A DNA stretch of 35,946 nucleotides from CAZWUZ01 sp964637655 [NCBI: uncultured bacterium] (GCA_964637655.1 CAZWUZ010000006.1:1-35946), one strand, 5' to 3'. Counted from the first letter of the stretch, positions 8,049 to 17,434 are shown. Notes: generated by a model not told the origin, from the sequence alone. Translations and numbers: made by a program.

Positions 8049-9169
8049 AGGCGCGGTTGCGGGATGCCTGGCGACGGGCCCGGTCCGGGAATTACCGTTC
8101 CGGCCTTTTCCACCCCGCTGAGGCGCGGTTTCTGTCGGTGTTTCTGGAACTGCATAACTGGTGCGCGACGAAATGTAAAATGTGCCATCACGGGTTCCTG
8201 CCCGACCCGGTGCCGGCGAGCATGGCGCCCGCGGATTATCGCCGGCTGGCGGCCAATGTCTTCTCCCATGTGGCGGAAATAACTTTCTGCCCCGGCATGG
8301 AGCCGCTGGCGCATCCGCACTTCATCGAATACCTGGAAATGGCGAAACAGGAATATGGCGTCCCGCATATGGCGATGATGTCGAATTTTACGATAATGGA
8401 CGAACCGTCGGCGCGCAGCATAATCCGCAACGGGGTCGAGCGCATCCAGATTTCCCTTGACACTTTCCAGCCCGAGCTCTATGCGTGGATAAAAACCAAT
8501 GCCCGGCTGGAGCCGGTGCTGGAGAATATCCGCCTTTTCCAGCGGGTCCGGCGGCGGATGGAAGTTCCGGGGCCGGAACTGGAGGCGAATTTCGTCATCA
8601 TGCGGCGCACGGTGGCGGCCTACAGCGGAGAATACTTTGCCTGGTTGCGGGAACTTGGTTTTACCCGGGTTCACCTGTGGCATCTGCATATCAACAAGCT
8701 GGCAACTTCGCTGCGCGGTGAATCGATGTGGGAGCACAAGGAAGAATACAACGAGTTTCACGGCCGGGTGCGGCGTGACGCGGCGGCCAACGGCATTGAA
8801 CTATTCCGCCTGCCGGAACCGTTCACGCTGCCGGGCGCGCCATTTTCGCCGCCAGCCGCGGGTGAAACCCGGAAATGTACTTTCCCCTGGCACAAGATTC
8901 AGGCCTTGCATAACGGCACCTTCACCCCGTGCGAGTTCTGGCACAACGAACCGTTCTGGGGTAACCTGTTCGAGCGGCCGTTCATGGATATCTGGAACGA
9001 CCTCGACTACCGGCGCCTGCGCTGGGAAATCAACACGGGCAACCTGACCCGCCGCTGTTGCCGAAACTGCGTTTCGATGTCATCATTGGCCGGCCGCGCC
9101 GATGACGCGGCGGCGTTCGTGGAAATCGATACGAGCGCCACTGATCCGGCGGGGGCGAAAGGAAATTGA
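8045..9169 (+). CDS. Radical SAM/SPASM protein, first of a tandem pair
   Basis: The 374-residue enzyme has the radical SAM cluster motif C40-x3-C44-x2-C47 (WCATKCKMCHHGF). Its SPASM-like tail has cysteines in CTFPW, TPCEFW and RRCCRNCVSM. It is closely related to the next gene: both share the KMCH-GF cluster motif, GNL near IWN/VWN, DYRRLRWE and CCRNCVSM, so they arose by duplication. The frame can be extended to 8018, but the ATG at 8045 overlaps the upstream TGA by 4 bases and gives a normal N-terminus. In this setting a glycan, lipid or small-molecule substrate is likely; the reaction is unknown. Confidence 0.88.
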   Translation: MKARLRDAWRRARSGNYRSGLFHPAEARFLSVFLELHNWCATKCKMCHHGFLPDPVPASMAPADYRRLAANVFSHVAEITFCPGMEPLAHPHFIEYLEMAKQEYGVPHMAMMSNFTIMDEPSARSIIRNGVERIQISLDTFQPELYAWIKTNARLEPVLENIRLFQRVRRRMEVPGPELEANFVIMRRTVAAYSGEYFAWLRELGFTRVHLWHLHINKLATSLRGESMWEHKEEYNEFHGRVRRDAAANGIELFRLPEPFTLPGAPFSPPAAGETRKCTFPWHKIQALHNGTFTPCEFWHNEPFWGNLFERPFMDIWNDLDYRRLRWEINTGNLTRRCCRNCVSMSSLAGRADDAAAFVEIDTSATDPAGAKGN

Positions 9170-9171
9170 TC

Positions 9172-10332
9172 ATGGTTGACCAGACCGTGCTGTCCCGCCT
9201 GCTGCACAGCCGGGCCGTGCAGCGGATAAAGAATGAAATGCCGCCGGCGGTTGTGGCGCGACTGAAGCTGATGATCCCGGGCTATCACCGGCACCTCCGG
9301 TTTATCCCGCCGCGCGAGCGGTTCCTTACGGTCGTCATGGACCTGCAGAACAGCTGCAACCTCGCCTGCAAGATGTGTCACTTCGGTTTTCTTGGCGATT
9401 ACCCGAAGGAACCGTATGCTATTTCTCCGGCTAATTTCCGCCGTTTTGCCGATAATGTCCTTACCCGCACGGAGGAAATAGCCTTCTCGCCGTGCACGGA
9501 ACCGCTCATGCACCCGCAGTACGGGGAACTGCTCGACATCCTGGCCGAGTATCGCGTGCCGAAAATGTGGATGATGACCAACCTCAACCTGCTCACCCCG
9601 GCGATTGCGGAAAAGCTGGTGGCGATGCGCTTCGAGCGACTGCTGATCTCGCTCGACAGCTTCCGGCCGGAGGTTTACGAGTCGATCAAATGCAAGTCGA
9701 ATTTTGCGCGGGTGATCGATAATATCAAGATGGTCCAGGACATCAAACGCCGCACCGGCAGCGTGTACCCGAAAATCCATTTCAATTTCGTGCTGATGAA
9801 AACCACGGTCGACAATTATCCCGGCTACCTTGATTTCGTCGAATCGATTGGCGGGGAGCAGGTCGGCTTTTTCCATGTCGTGGTCTACCAGGGCGTGGAG
9901 AAGATGCGGGGCGAGAGCATGTGGCATCACCGCGAGCTGTACAACCGTTTTCATGATCAGGTGACGGCCGATGCGCGGCGCACGGGGATAAATATCGAAC
10001 GGCTGCCGGGAAAATTCGGGCAACCCGCCGCACCTGCCGACTGCGGTGCGGATGCCGGCGCTCCGCTGTGCCGCTATCCGTGGTATATCCTCGTGGTCTA
10101 TCCGCAGGGTAGTTTTAAACCCTGCGAATTCTGGTTCAACCAGAAGGTCTGGGGCAACCTGGTTACCGACCGTTTTGAGGATGTCTGGAACAGCGAGGAC
10201 TACCGCCGCCTGCGCTGGGAAGTCGATACGCGCCGGCCGTCGCGGTCCTGCTGCCGGAACTGCGTGTCCATGGCCGCGCTCGACGGCAGACCCGGCAGTG
10301 GCGATGCCTTCCGCGAGATTGTCTTCGAATGA
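9172..10332 (+). CDS. Radical SAM/SPASM protein, second of a tandem pair
   Basis: The 386-residue product repeats the architecture of its upstream neighbour: cluster ligands C62, C66 and C69 (SCNLACKMCHFGF), then a SPASM-like tail with CRYPW, KPCEFW and SRSCCRNCVSM. Between them runs a radical SAM barrel with ISLDSFRPE, comparable to ISLDTFQPE in the neighbour. I place the start at the ATG 9172, which has AAAGGA at 9158-9163 at good spacing; a TTG two codons earlier is possible. Two bases separate it from the previous gene, and its stop overlaps the next gene's ATG (ATGA, 10329-10332). Retention of both copies suggests related but distinct substrates, or a heterodimer (inference). Confidence 0.88.
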   Translation: MVDQTVLSRLLHSRAVQRIKNEMPPAVVARLKLMIPGYHRHLRFIPPRERFLTVVMDLQNSCNLACKMCHFGFLGDYPKEPYAISPANFRRFADNVLTRTEEIAFSPCTEPLMHPQYGELLDILAEYRVPKMWMMTNLNLLTPAIAEKLVAMRFERLLISLDSFRPEVYESIKCKSNFARVIDNIKMVQDIKRRTGSVYPKIHFNFVLMKTTVDNYPGYLDFVESIGGEQVGFFHVVVYQGVEKMRGESMWHHRELYNRFHDQVTADARRTGINIERLPGKFGQPAAPADCGADAGAPLCRYPWYILVVYPQGSFKPCEFWFNQKVWGNLVTDRFEDVWNSEDYRRLRWEVDTRRPSRSCCRNCVSMAALDGRPGSGDAFREIVFE

Positions 10333-13055
10333 CCGATATCACTATCATCATCACGCCCTATACCATCATCAATTACCCTGCCATTGGTATCGGGTACCTG
10401 TATGCCTTTCTTACCGGGCGCGGCTACACCGTGCGGGTCATTGACTTGTCCAGCATGCTGCAAACCAGGTACCGTGAAAAACTTGCCGACAACCCGGCGG
10501 ACCGTGAACTGTGGCTCGATGAGCGGCGGGTGGCGGCGGTATTTGCCGGTTTGGAGGGGCAGGGGTGGTTCCGGGAACTGCTGGCCGTGATAACCAGCCC
10601 GCTGGTGGGGTTCACTTTATTTGACCCGTGCGTGCTGAGCGCCTGTCGCATGGCGCGCCTGTTGCGCGCGCGCCGGCCGGAAGTGAAAATTATCGCCGGC
10701 GGTCCGCGCGTCATTGACCCGGACTGGTGCGGCAGCCTGATCCCGCCGGAACCGCTGTTCGATGCCTTTGTCCATGGCGAGGGCGAGCTGGCGCTGGCGG
10801 CCCTGGTGGCGGCGGAAAAGGCGGGCGAATGGGGGCGGGCCATTCCCGGAGTTTCGTATGTGGTCGACGGCGGCCGGCGGCCGGGTCCGGCCGCCGAACC
10901 GGTTGCCGACCTGGATTCCCTGCCAATGCCCTCGTTTGCCTGGGCGAAGGAATTTCGCTATTTCACGGACCAGCTGCCCCTGCTGTTCAGTCGCGGGTGC
11001 ATCAGTCGCTGCATGTTTTGCGATGTCGATCGCTATTGGCCGGCGTTCCGGCAGCGTTCGGCCGCCTCGATGGCCGCCGAGGTTGAGCGGCAGGTCCGGG
11101 AGCACGGGACCAATGAGTTCTATTTCTGCGATTCCCTGATCAATGCCAATCCGCGCCGGCTTGAGGAGTTTTGCCGGCTGATCGTTGCCCGTGGCGTGAC
11201 GGTAGAATTCCACGGGATTGGCATCACCCGGGGCATGACGCCGGAACTGCTGCGCCTGATGTACGCGGCGGGGTTCCGCGTCTTTGAATACGGGGTCGAA
11301 AGCGGGTCGCAGCGGGTCCTGACGGCTATGCGGAAGCTGCACGCGGCGGCGGATATCGGGCCGACCATCCGCGCGACGGCTCAGGCCGGGATCAAGGCGA
11401 ATATTGACCTCATCGTCGGGTTTCCCGGAGAGACCGAAGATGACTTCCGCGCGACCTGCGACATGGTGCGGGATAATGCGCGCTGGATCAGCAAGGTGGT
11501 GGGACTCGACTGCTGCAATCTGGGCCGGGACCGCGCGGCGGCCCGCGGCCTGGACAAGGCCTATGGCATGACCTACCGCGGTGCCGGCTCGCATGACGAC
11601 TGGTCGGACGCGCACGGCAATACGCCGGAAAGCCGCACCCGACGGAAACTGGAACTGTACCGTTTGATTCGCGAGCTTAACCTGCCGGTCAGTGAATATG
11701 TGCATTCGCTGGAAATGGCGTCGCGCCGCCGACTGGGGCTGGCCGACGCTCACGACCGGGAGGAATACCTCGCGGCTTCCGGGCGCCGGGCTGCCCGGGT
11801 ATTGCGGCCGGACGGGCTGCGGCGCATCGCGGTGGTCGACCTGCTCTTCCAATGGCCGCCCGATGGCGGCGCCCGCACGGATGTGAAGGAGATCACCGCC
11901 CGCCTCGCCCGCGATTACGAGGTGAAACTCTTTGTGCCGGACCTGGATTTCGTGTTCCCGCGCGGGCGTGGGGCGGAACTGCCGGGTTTCCCGGTGGAAA
12001 AGGTCCCGACTTCCCCTCTGAGTTTTAACGCACTTGAATTCCCTGAGCGTTTGCGCGCGGCGGTGGGAAACTTCGCGCCCGACCTGGTATTCTTCACCGA
12101 CGGCTGGTACATGAAGACCCCGGTGCTGCGCAGTTTCGCTGATTACCGCTATGTCATCCGCTTCTATGCTTATGAAGGGCTTTGCTTGCGTCAGCACGGC
12201 ACCTTTTTCGTCAACGACCGGCTCTGCCGGCGCGATTACCTGAAGAACGGCGGCGATGAATGGCTGGCCTGCACCGAGTGCGCGCTGGCCTGGTTATGGC
12301 AGTCGCGGAGCAAGGTGTTTGCGCAGGAATACCTTGCCAGCGGCGCCTTCCTGCCCGGACACCGGCGGCGGGTGCGCAGCACCCTGCGCCAGGCGGCGGG
12401 GATCGTCTGCTATAACGATTACATCCGGGAAAAGCTGCAACCGTACAATCAAAAGGTGTTTATCTGTCCGAGCGGCATCGATCCCGACCTGTTCGCCTAT
12501 CGCGAGGGGCGGGAAACCGACCTGCTTCGACAGGATAGCATCACCCTGCTGATGGCCGGGCGGGTTTCCGACCGGGGCAAAGGGTATCATACGCTGCGGG
12601 CGGCCTACGACAAACTGAAAAAACGCTACCCGCAGCTGCGCCTGATGGTCACGCGCGAGACGGTTTATAACCGCACGGACCGCGACGTGATAACCTTCGA
12701 CTGGCAGACGCAGGAGAATCTGCCGGCGCTGTACGCGCAGGCGGACATTTGCGTGGTCCCGTCGGTGTGGCCGGAACCGTTCGGTATTGTCGCGCTCGAG
12801 GCGATGGCCAGCGGTGTGCCGGTGGTGGTGGCCGCGTCCGGCGGACTGCAGCATATCGTTGCCGACGGGGTGGATGGTCTGGTGTTTGCCGCGGGCGATG
12901 CCGATGACCTGGCAGCGAAACTGGAGTTGCTGATCAGCAATGCGCAACTCTATCGCCGGGTGCGCGAACGGGCGCGGGGCAAGGCCGAGACATACAATTG
13001 GGAACGGGTCTATTGCCAGGTACGTGAAGCGCTCGAAACAGCTTATCGCGTTTGA
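10329..13055 (+). CDS. B12-binding radical SAM enzyme fused to a GT4-type glycosyltransferase
   Basis: This 908-residue protein joins two full enzymes. Residues ~1-190 resemble a cobalamin-binding domain (GIGYLYAFL near the start, IIAGGPR at 121-127). Residues ~215-470 are a radical SAM barrel with C224, C228 and C231 (RGCISRCMFC) and later YGVESGSQ and DLIVGFPGETEDDF. From ~residue 500 a GT-B glycosyltransferase begins (RIAVVDLLFQWPPDGGA). Its family-4 nucleotide-sugar motif is EPFGIVALEAMASGVPVV, with LLMAGRVSDRGKGYHT upstream of it. A cysteine-rich patch (CRRDY...CTEC) sits in its N-terminal half. The fusion suggests that sugar transfer and a radical modification occur on the same glycan intermediate (inference). 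It ends the plus-strand run and converges with the next block 15 bases on. Confidence 0.87.
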   Translation: MTDITIIITPYTIINYPAIGIGYLYAFLTGRGYTVRVIDLSSMLQTRYREKLADNPADRELWLDERRVAAVFAGLEGQGWFRELLAVITSPLVGFTLFDPCVLSACRMARLLRARRPEVKIIAGGPRVIDPDWCGSLIPPEPLFDAFVHGEGELALAALVAAEKAGEWGRAIPGVSYVVDGGRRPGPAAEPVADLDSLPMPSFAWAKEFRYFTDQLPLLFSRGCISRCMFCDVDRYWPAFRQRSAASMAAEVERQVREHGTNEFYFCDSLINANPRRLEEFCRLIVARGVTVEFHGIGITRGMTPELLRLMYAAGFRVFEYGVESGSQRVLTAMRKLHAAADIGPTIRATAQAGIKANIDLIVGFPGETEDDFRATCDMVRDNARWISKVVGLDCCNLGRDRAAARGLDKAYGMTYRGAGSHDDWSDAHGNTPESRTRRKLELYRLIRELNLPVSEYVHSLEMASRRRLGLADAHDREEYLAASGRRAARVLRPDGLRRIAVVDLLFQWPPDGGARTDVKEITARLARDYEVKLFVPDLDFVFPRGRGAELPGFPVEKVPTSPLSFNALEFPERLRAAVGNFAPDLVFFTDGWYMKTPVLRSFADYRYVIRFYAYEGLCLRQHGTFFVNDRLCRRDYLKNGGDEWLACTECALAWLWQSRSKVFAQEYLASGAFLPGHRRRVRSTLRQAAGIVCYNDYIREKLQPYNQKVFICPSGIDPDLFAYREGRETDLLRQDSITLLMAGRVSDRGKGYHTLRAAYDKLKKRYPQLRLMVTRETVYNRTDRDVITFDWQTQENLPALYAQADICVVPSVWPEPFGIVALEAMASGVPVVVAASGGLQHIVADGVDGLVFAAGDADDLAAKLELLISNAQLYRRVRERARGKAETYNWERVYCQVREALETAYRV

Positions 13056-13070
13056 TGCCGCCGCCTGAGA

Positions 13071-14807
13071 TCAGGTGCGCGGGGCGAGTCGGCGCAGCAG
13101 CGGCTTGAGCAGATCGATGGCATGGATGAGCCGCGCCTGCAGCATGGTGTCACCGAAGCCATCGAGATTGATGTCCCGCTGCGGCAATGCGGTGCGGCCG
13201 ACCGGCTGCAGGCGGCCGAGCTGGGCGAGCACGACGGTCTGCACGCCGGTGTAATTCCATAACCCGTCATCCGTAAGTCTGAGTTCAGCCTGCACCTCGT
13301 GTGCGATGGCCTGCAGGGACCGGTTGCCGTCGCAGCGCCGGTAGAACGCATGCAGAAACGCGAGTAATTCAGCCGTGCGTGTGACGCGCAAGAGCGGCGA
13401 ACTGCCGGGCGGAGTGAAGCCGTACTGCGTGGCGATCTGGGCCTTGACGCAGATCAGCAGGTCGCGATAGGTCAGTTCCGGGGTCTGCTGTTGCGGGCGT
13501 TCGTCCAGCAGGGTGCGCGGCAGGAAATTCACGCGGTGATGGTAATAGTCGCGCCAGGTCCGGGTGTTGACCAATCCGAGCCGGGACGCGTCGGCATGCA
13601 ATTGCGTGCCCGGGTGGGGGGTGCAGAGCTGGCCGACATACAACGGCACCGGCATGTGATGGAAATGGGCAATCGGGTCGCAGCCAGCCAGCATGGCATC
13701 GATGAACTCGGCCTGGCGGTAATAAGTTTGCAGGGTATCACCGGGATTGAGCGCCATGTAGGTGAACAGGGGAACGAGTCCGGCGCGCTTGAGCAGTTCC
13801 GCCGCGATTCGGGTATCGGCCAAATCATCATCCTTGTGCACCGCCGCGCTGGCTTGCGGGTCGGCGCTTTCGATGCCCATTTCCAACCCGAGGCAGCCGG
13901 CGCGCTTGAGGAGGGGCAGCAGGTCGCCGCAGGCGCGGACATGGGCGGCGCGGGTCAGGCCAATCCAGCGGGTGTCCGGGGCGCGGGCGATGAGCAGTTC
14001 ACACAGGCGGGTGACCTGCCCGCGGTCGAGCAGCAGGTTATCATCCCAGAAATGGATGCTGGTCAGGCCGTATTGGCGGCGGATGGCGATGATTTCATCG
14101 ACGATATTGTCCGGCGAGCGCCAGCGCAGGCGCCGTCGCCAGAAAACCGGCGAAACGCAGTACGAACAGTTGTAGGGACAGCCGCGCGAGCCGATGACCG
14201 GCATGCGCCGGCCGCCGATGAGGTGCAGCGGCGTGTCGTAGTTGGCGAGCGGCATAAGGTCCCAGGCGGGGAAAGGCAGGGCGTCGAGGTCGGGCAGCAG
14301 TTCCCGCTCCCCGGTGAATGCCGGTTTCCCGTCGGCCGCGCGATACCACAGGCCGCGGATGCCGGCCGGGTCGCCGCCGCGGTTCAGGTCCCGGATGAGT
14401 TCGGGCAGCGTTGCCTCCGCTTCGCCGACGACAACAAAATCAGCGAAAGCCAGCGCGGCGGCGGGAAAAATGCTGGGATGCACACCCCCGGCGATGACCC
14501 GGGATCCGGCGGGCAGCAGCGGCCGCGCGCGGCGGGCCAGTTCCTCCGCGGCGTCCGCCATCGGGGTCCAGTAGGAGAGGCAGAGCAGGTCGGGCGCGGC
14601 GGCGGCGATGCGCGGCAGGGCGTCGGCGACGGTGAGGTTGCCCGACTGCAGGTCGAGAAACTGCAGGTTGAGGCCGGGCAGGTCGCGGCGCAGGACGGCC
14701 ATGAGATAGGCGATCCCGAGCGGCATCACCCGTTTGTGCCGGGCATTGACCTCGAGCGGCGGCTGGATGAACAGCACGGAGCGGACCGGCGAAGCTGGGC
14801 GGTTCAT
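13071..14807 (-). CDS. B12-binding radical SAM enzyme
   Basis: The 578-residue product has an N-terminal cobalamin-type Rossmann domain (VLFIQPPLEVNARHK at 11-25, VIAGGVHPS at 104-112, then VVGEAEATLPELI). The radical SAM barrel follows with C210, C214 and C217 (RGCPYNCSYC) and EMGIESADPQ. After the barrel the protein extends by about 200 residues that I do not recognise. B12-dependent radical SAM enzymes often methylate unactivated carbons or rearrange carbon skeletons. The open frame runs up to 15197, but that part lies over the neighbouring glycosyltransferase. The ATG at 14807 forms an ATGA overlap with its stop and starts the domain properly. It is the last gene of the minus-strand glycan operon. 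Confidence 0.87.
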   Translation of the reverse strand: MNRPASPVRSVLFIQPPLEVNARHKRVMPLGIAYLMAVLRRDLPGLNLQFLDLQSGNLTVADALPRIAAAAPDLLCLSYWTPMADAAEELARRARPLLPAGSRVIAGGVHPSIFPAAALAFADFVVVGEAEATLPELIRDLNRGGDPAGIRGLWYRAADGKPAFTGERELLPDLDALPFPAWDLMPLANYDTPLHLIGGRRMPVIGSRGCPYNCSYCVSPVFWRRRLRWRSPDNIVDEIIAIRRQYGLTSIHFWDDNLLLDRGQVTRLCELLIARAPDTRWIGLTRAAHVRACGDLLPLLKRAGCLGLEMGIESADPQASAAVHKDDDLADTRIAAELLKRAGLVPLFTYMALNPGDTLQTYYRQAEFIDAMLAGCDPIAHFHHMPVPLYVGQLCTPHPGTQLHADASRLGLVNTRTWRDYYHHRVNFLPRTLLDERPQQQTPELTYRDLLICVKAQIATQYGFTPPGSSPLLRVTRTAELLAFLHAFYRRCDGNRSLQAIAHEVQAELRLTDDGLWNYTGVQTVVLAQLGRLQPVGRTALPQRDINLDGFGDTMLQARLIHAIDLLKPLLRRLAPRT

Positions 14808-15925
14808 GCGTTGGTATGCCGGGTGATGATTTCCGCGAGCTGGCGGGCGAGTACGGGCAGGGCATAGCGGGCGACACAATCGTCGTGCGCGGTCTCGGCC
14901 AGTCGCGGGTAAAGGGACGGTTCGGTGAGCAGGGCGCGGCACTGGCGCACGAAGCTGGCGCGGTCGCGGAAGAGCAGGCCGTTGTCGCCGTCGCGGATGA
15001 CGCGGCGGATTTCCCCGAAATCGCTGGCCAGGACCGGCAGACCGGCAGCCATGAACTCGAATATTTTGGTCGGACTCTTGGCCGCCATCCACTGCGCGTT
15101 GGCGGGGTCGGGCAGCAGCGGCACCAGACCGACATGGCAGTTTTTCAGGAAACCGGGCATGTCCCGCGGCGGCAGCGCGCCGGCGAAATGCACCCAACTT
15201 TCATCGCCGTGCCGGCGCACGTGTTCAATTACTGCGGGGAACCATTCGCCGTCGCCGGCCAACCGCAGCGTGAGCGGGTGCGTATTGCGCACTTCGCGCA
15301 GCGCGTCGATCAGGAATACAACATTGTCATGCATCACTTTTCCCCAGATCATGCCGGTCCATGCGAATGTCGGGGTGGCAGGCAGGGTGCACGGTTGGAA
15401 AACAAACCGGCTGGTATCGACCCCGGTGGGCAGGTAATGGACTTCCGGGTGCCATTGCCGCAGCAACTCGACCAGCGCGTGGCTGGCGGCCACGCAGCAG
15501 CGGGCATGGCGCGCTACCGCGGCGGTGACGCCGGTCGCATCGGTGGCGCCGAAAATCAAGCGGTTGACGGCCGCGGAGAAGAGCGGGGAACGGTCGAGGT
15601 CCCAGTCATCGTAATCGAGGATATAGGGCAAGCCGCACAGGCGGTGCAGCAGGAACGGCGCGGCGGCATGGTAGTGGACCTTCTGCAGGTAGAGCATGGC
15701 GCCGGCCTTGGGCAGGCGGCGCAAGGCGCGCAGGGTCAGGCGCAGTCGTTCCCGCTGCGGCAGGTCGAGCATGCGGGTGCCATCGGTTATGTCGGTGAGG
15801 TGTTCCTGAAAGGAAAACACCCCCGCATCCAGTCCGGCGCGGCGGAGCGAATCGGCGAAATGATAGCAGCGAACGCGGGTATAAGGTTTGCCGTAATCGG
15901 TCAAGCCGACGAAAATGTGGCGCAT
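14804..15925 (-). CDS. GT4-type glycosyltransferase
   Basis: The 373-residue product is a GT-B glycosyltransferase of the group 1 (GT4) type. Its C-terminal half shows the expected order: TPTFAWTGMIWGK (start of the donor domain), LRLAGDGEW, VHFAGALPPRDMPGFL, VGLVPLL, then SPTKIFEFMAAGLPVLASDFGEI, where the E of KIFEF is the usual nucleotide-sugar contact. It probably adds one sugar to a lipid-linked glycan at the inner face of the cytoplasmic membrane (inference from family and neighbours). It is separated by 9 bases from the upstream coiled-coil glycosyltransferase and overlaps the downstream radical SAM gene by 4 bases. Donor and acceptor are unknown. Confidence 0.9.
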   Translation of the reverse strand: MRHIFVGLTDYGKPYTRVRCYHFADSLRRAGLDAGVFSFQEHLTDITDGTRMLDLPQRERLRLTLRALRRLPKAGAMLYLQKVHYHAAAPFLLHRLCGLPYILDYDDWDLDRSPLFSAAVNRLIFGATDATGVTAAVARHARCCVAASHALVELLRQWHPEVHYLPTGVDTSRFVFQPCTLPATPTFAWTGMIWGKVMHDNVVFLIDALREVRNTHPLTLRLAGDGEWFPAVIEHVRRHGDESWVHFAGALPPRDMPGFLKNCHVGLVPLLPDPANAQWMAAKSPTKIFEFMAAGLPVLASDFGEIRRVIRDGDNGLLFRDRASFVRQCRALLTEPSLYPRLAETAHDDCVARYALPVLARQLAEIITRHTNA

Positions 15926-15934
15926 GAGGTGGGC

Positions 15935-17434
15935 TCAGCCGCGCAACAGGCCGGCGAACGCGTTGAGGATTTTCTTGCCCGCCAGGAGCAGGCGGAAAAC
16001 GAACCGGTTCTTGATTCGGGCGACATCAGCCATGAGCGCTGAATATTCAGTGGATAAGGCGCTGAATTGGCCCTGCTTGCGTTCGAGATCGTGCCGGCAG
16101 TCGGCAAGCTGGTGATTCAAAAGGGATATTTCGTGGCGGCGGTCAGTCAGTTGCCGGTTAAGCTCAGTTGCTTGTTGGTTAAGCTCAGTTGCTTGCCGGT
16201 TAAGCTCAGCCACGGTATTGAGAAAGCGTTCGCGCTGGCTGCGGTTGTTGTCGATGCCGCGCAGCAGGGAGCGGCTCATACGGCTGATGTGGTCGGTTTT
16301 ATTGCGCAATTTCACCGGGTTGGCGCAGAAGCGGGCGAGTGCGGCGGTGGCGGCGACCGGGTCGAAACATTCCGTCGCCAGTCGCTGCGCATTGGCGCCT
16401 TTGCGGGCGCAGATGGCCGGACTGGCAAAAATTTCGTCCAGCACAGCGGTGAGCTGCTCACTGTCGGCCGGGTCGATGACCCAACCGGCGTCGTACCGGT
16501 GGATCAGGTCGCTGTAATACATCCCTTCGCTGTAGATGACCGGCAGGCCGTGGTGGAGGTATTCGACGGTGCGCGTGGTTGAGGCCAGTTCGCGTTCGGG
16601 ATTGGGTAGGTACAGTTCAACGGCGGCGGAAGCGGTCAGCAGATGCTCGTGAAAATTTTCGTGGCTGACCAATCCGCTGATGGTCACCGTCGGCTGGCCC
16701 GCCAGGCCAGCCAAACGCCGGTCGCTGTTGCGGTAGACGAAATCGCCGGCGCAGACCCGGAGCCGCCCGTTATGCCGGTGGCAGTAGTCGGCGATGGTGT
16801 TTAGCGAATCGCCGTAGTCGAGCCAGCGCCAAAGAACGCTCCCGAAAAATAATTCCGGTGGCGACGGGTATTCCCGGTGCCGCGGCGGTTCGCCGGCGCT
16901 GCTCAGCGGGCAGAGTGCGACCGGGTCGCGCTGCAGGTCGACCCCGGCCAGCATCAGGAACGGATACAGGTAGGCCTTCTGGCGGGGATTGGAGACGAGG
17001 AAAAGGTCGCCAAGGTGCAGGGTGGCGAGTTTTTTCTGGATGAAGAGGAAGTCGGCTTCGCGCTGCTCAAAGACGTTTTCCAGGGTAAGCGAGGCCGGCA
17101 GGTCGAAGACGATGGGGATGTCGCGGTTGGCCGTGTCCGGGGTAAAGGCCAGTGCGATAGTCCAGGGGGAAAACAGGATGCAATCGGGTTTGACCGAGGC
17201 GATGACTTCATTATGGTTGGCGTTGTCATGCGCCAGGTCCAGCCATTCTGCGTGAGGCGAAATGTTGTTGTGCTGTTGTAAAAAGTCGATGTTCGATTGC
17301 TGAAAGGAAATACGTACTGTATGCCCGTGCTGGCGCAAGCCGTGGCTCAGGGCATTGATGCGAACTCCGCGCCCGCCCGTGGGTATGCCAGGCAACGGAG
17401 TGAGTTCGGAAGTAAAAATCAGAATTGTGGCCAT
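15935..17434 (-). CDS. GT4-like glycosyltransferase with C-terminal coiled coil
   Basis: The 499-residue product starts like a GT-B enzyme (MATILIFTSELTPLPGIPTG) and has a donor-domain-like segment with EYLHHGLPVIYSEGMYYSD and a WVIDPADSEQL stretch. The usual EX7E motif is weak, so activity is less certain than for its neighbours. Residues ~403-475 form a predicted coiled coil rich in L, N, Q and E. This part contains a 7-residue repeat of the type ATELNQQ, encoded by three tandem 21-bp units. A basic amphipathic end (RLLLAGKKILNAFAGLL) follows and could touch the membrane. The open frame reaches 17620, but the ATG at 17434 overlaps the ABC gene's TGA by one base and is the natural start. The coiled coil may assemble or measure the glycosylation complex (speculative). 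Confidence 0.8.
   Translation of the reverse strand: MATILIFTSELTPLPGIPTGGRGVRINALSHGLRQHGHTVRISFQQSNIDFLQQHNNISPHAEWLDLAHDNANHNEVIASVKPDCILFSPWTIALAFTPDTANRDIPIVFDLPASLTLENVFEQREADFLFIQKKLATLHLGDLFLVSNPRQKAYLYPFLMLAGVDLQRDPVALCPLSSAGEPPRHREYPSPPELFFGSVLWRWLDYGDSLNTIADYCHRHNGRLRVCAGDFVYRNSDRRLAGLAGQPTVTISGLVSHENFHEHLLTASAAVELYLPNPERELASTTRTVEYLHHGLPVIYSEGMYYSDLIHRYDAGWVIDPADSEQLTAVLDEIFASPAICARKGANAQRLATECFDPVAATAALARFCANPVKLRNKTDHISRMSRSLLRGIDNNRSQRERFLNTVAELNRQATELNQQATELNRQLTDRRHEISLLNHQLADCRHDLERKQGQFSALSTEYSALMADVARIKNRFVFRLLLAGKKILNAFAGLLRG
16154..16216 (-). repeat. Three tandem 21-bp units inside the coiled-coil coding region
   Basis: Units at 16154-16174, 16175-16195 and 16196-16216 share the core GGTTAAGCTCAG. 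The first two differ at only two positions; the third diverges after the core. Each unit encodes one heptad turn (ATELNQQ-type) of the coiled coil, so length can change in frame by 7 residues through slippage. Confidence 0.85.

Noticed and set aside
13062-13079. A hairpin (CGCCTGA/TCAGGTGCG) between the convergent genes at 13055 and 13071.
   Set aside because: The loop is too short for the full stem, it overlaps the minus-strand stop codon and there is no T-run on either side.
13491-16042. Two long plus-strand frames (458 and 408 codons).
   Set aside because: Both are antisense to the radical SAM and GT4 genes, which have overlapping start/stop signals and intact motifs.
16154-16216. Short tandem repeats considered as a CRISPR array.
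   Set aside because: There are no spacers; the units abut each other and encode coiled-coil heptads.
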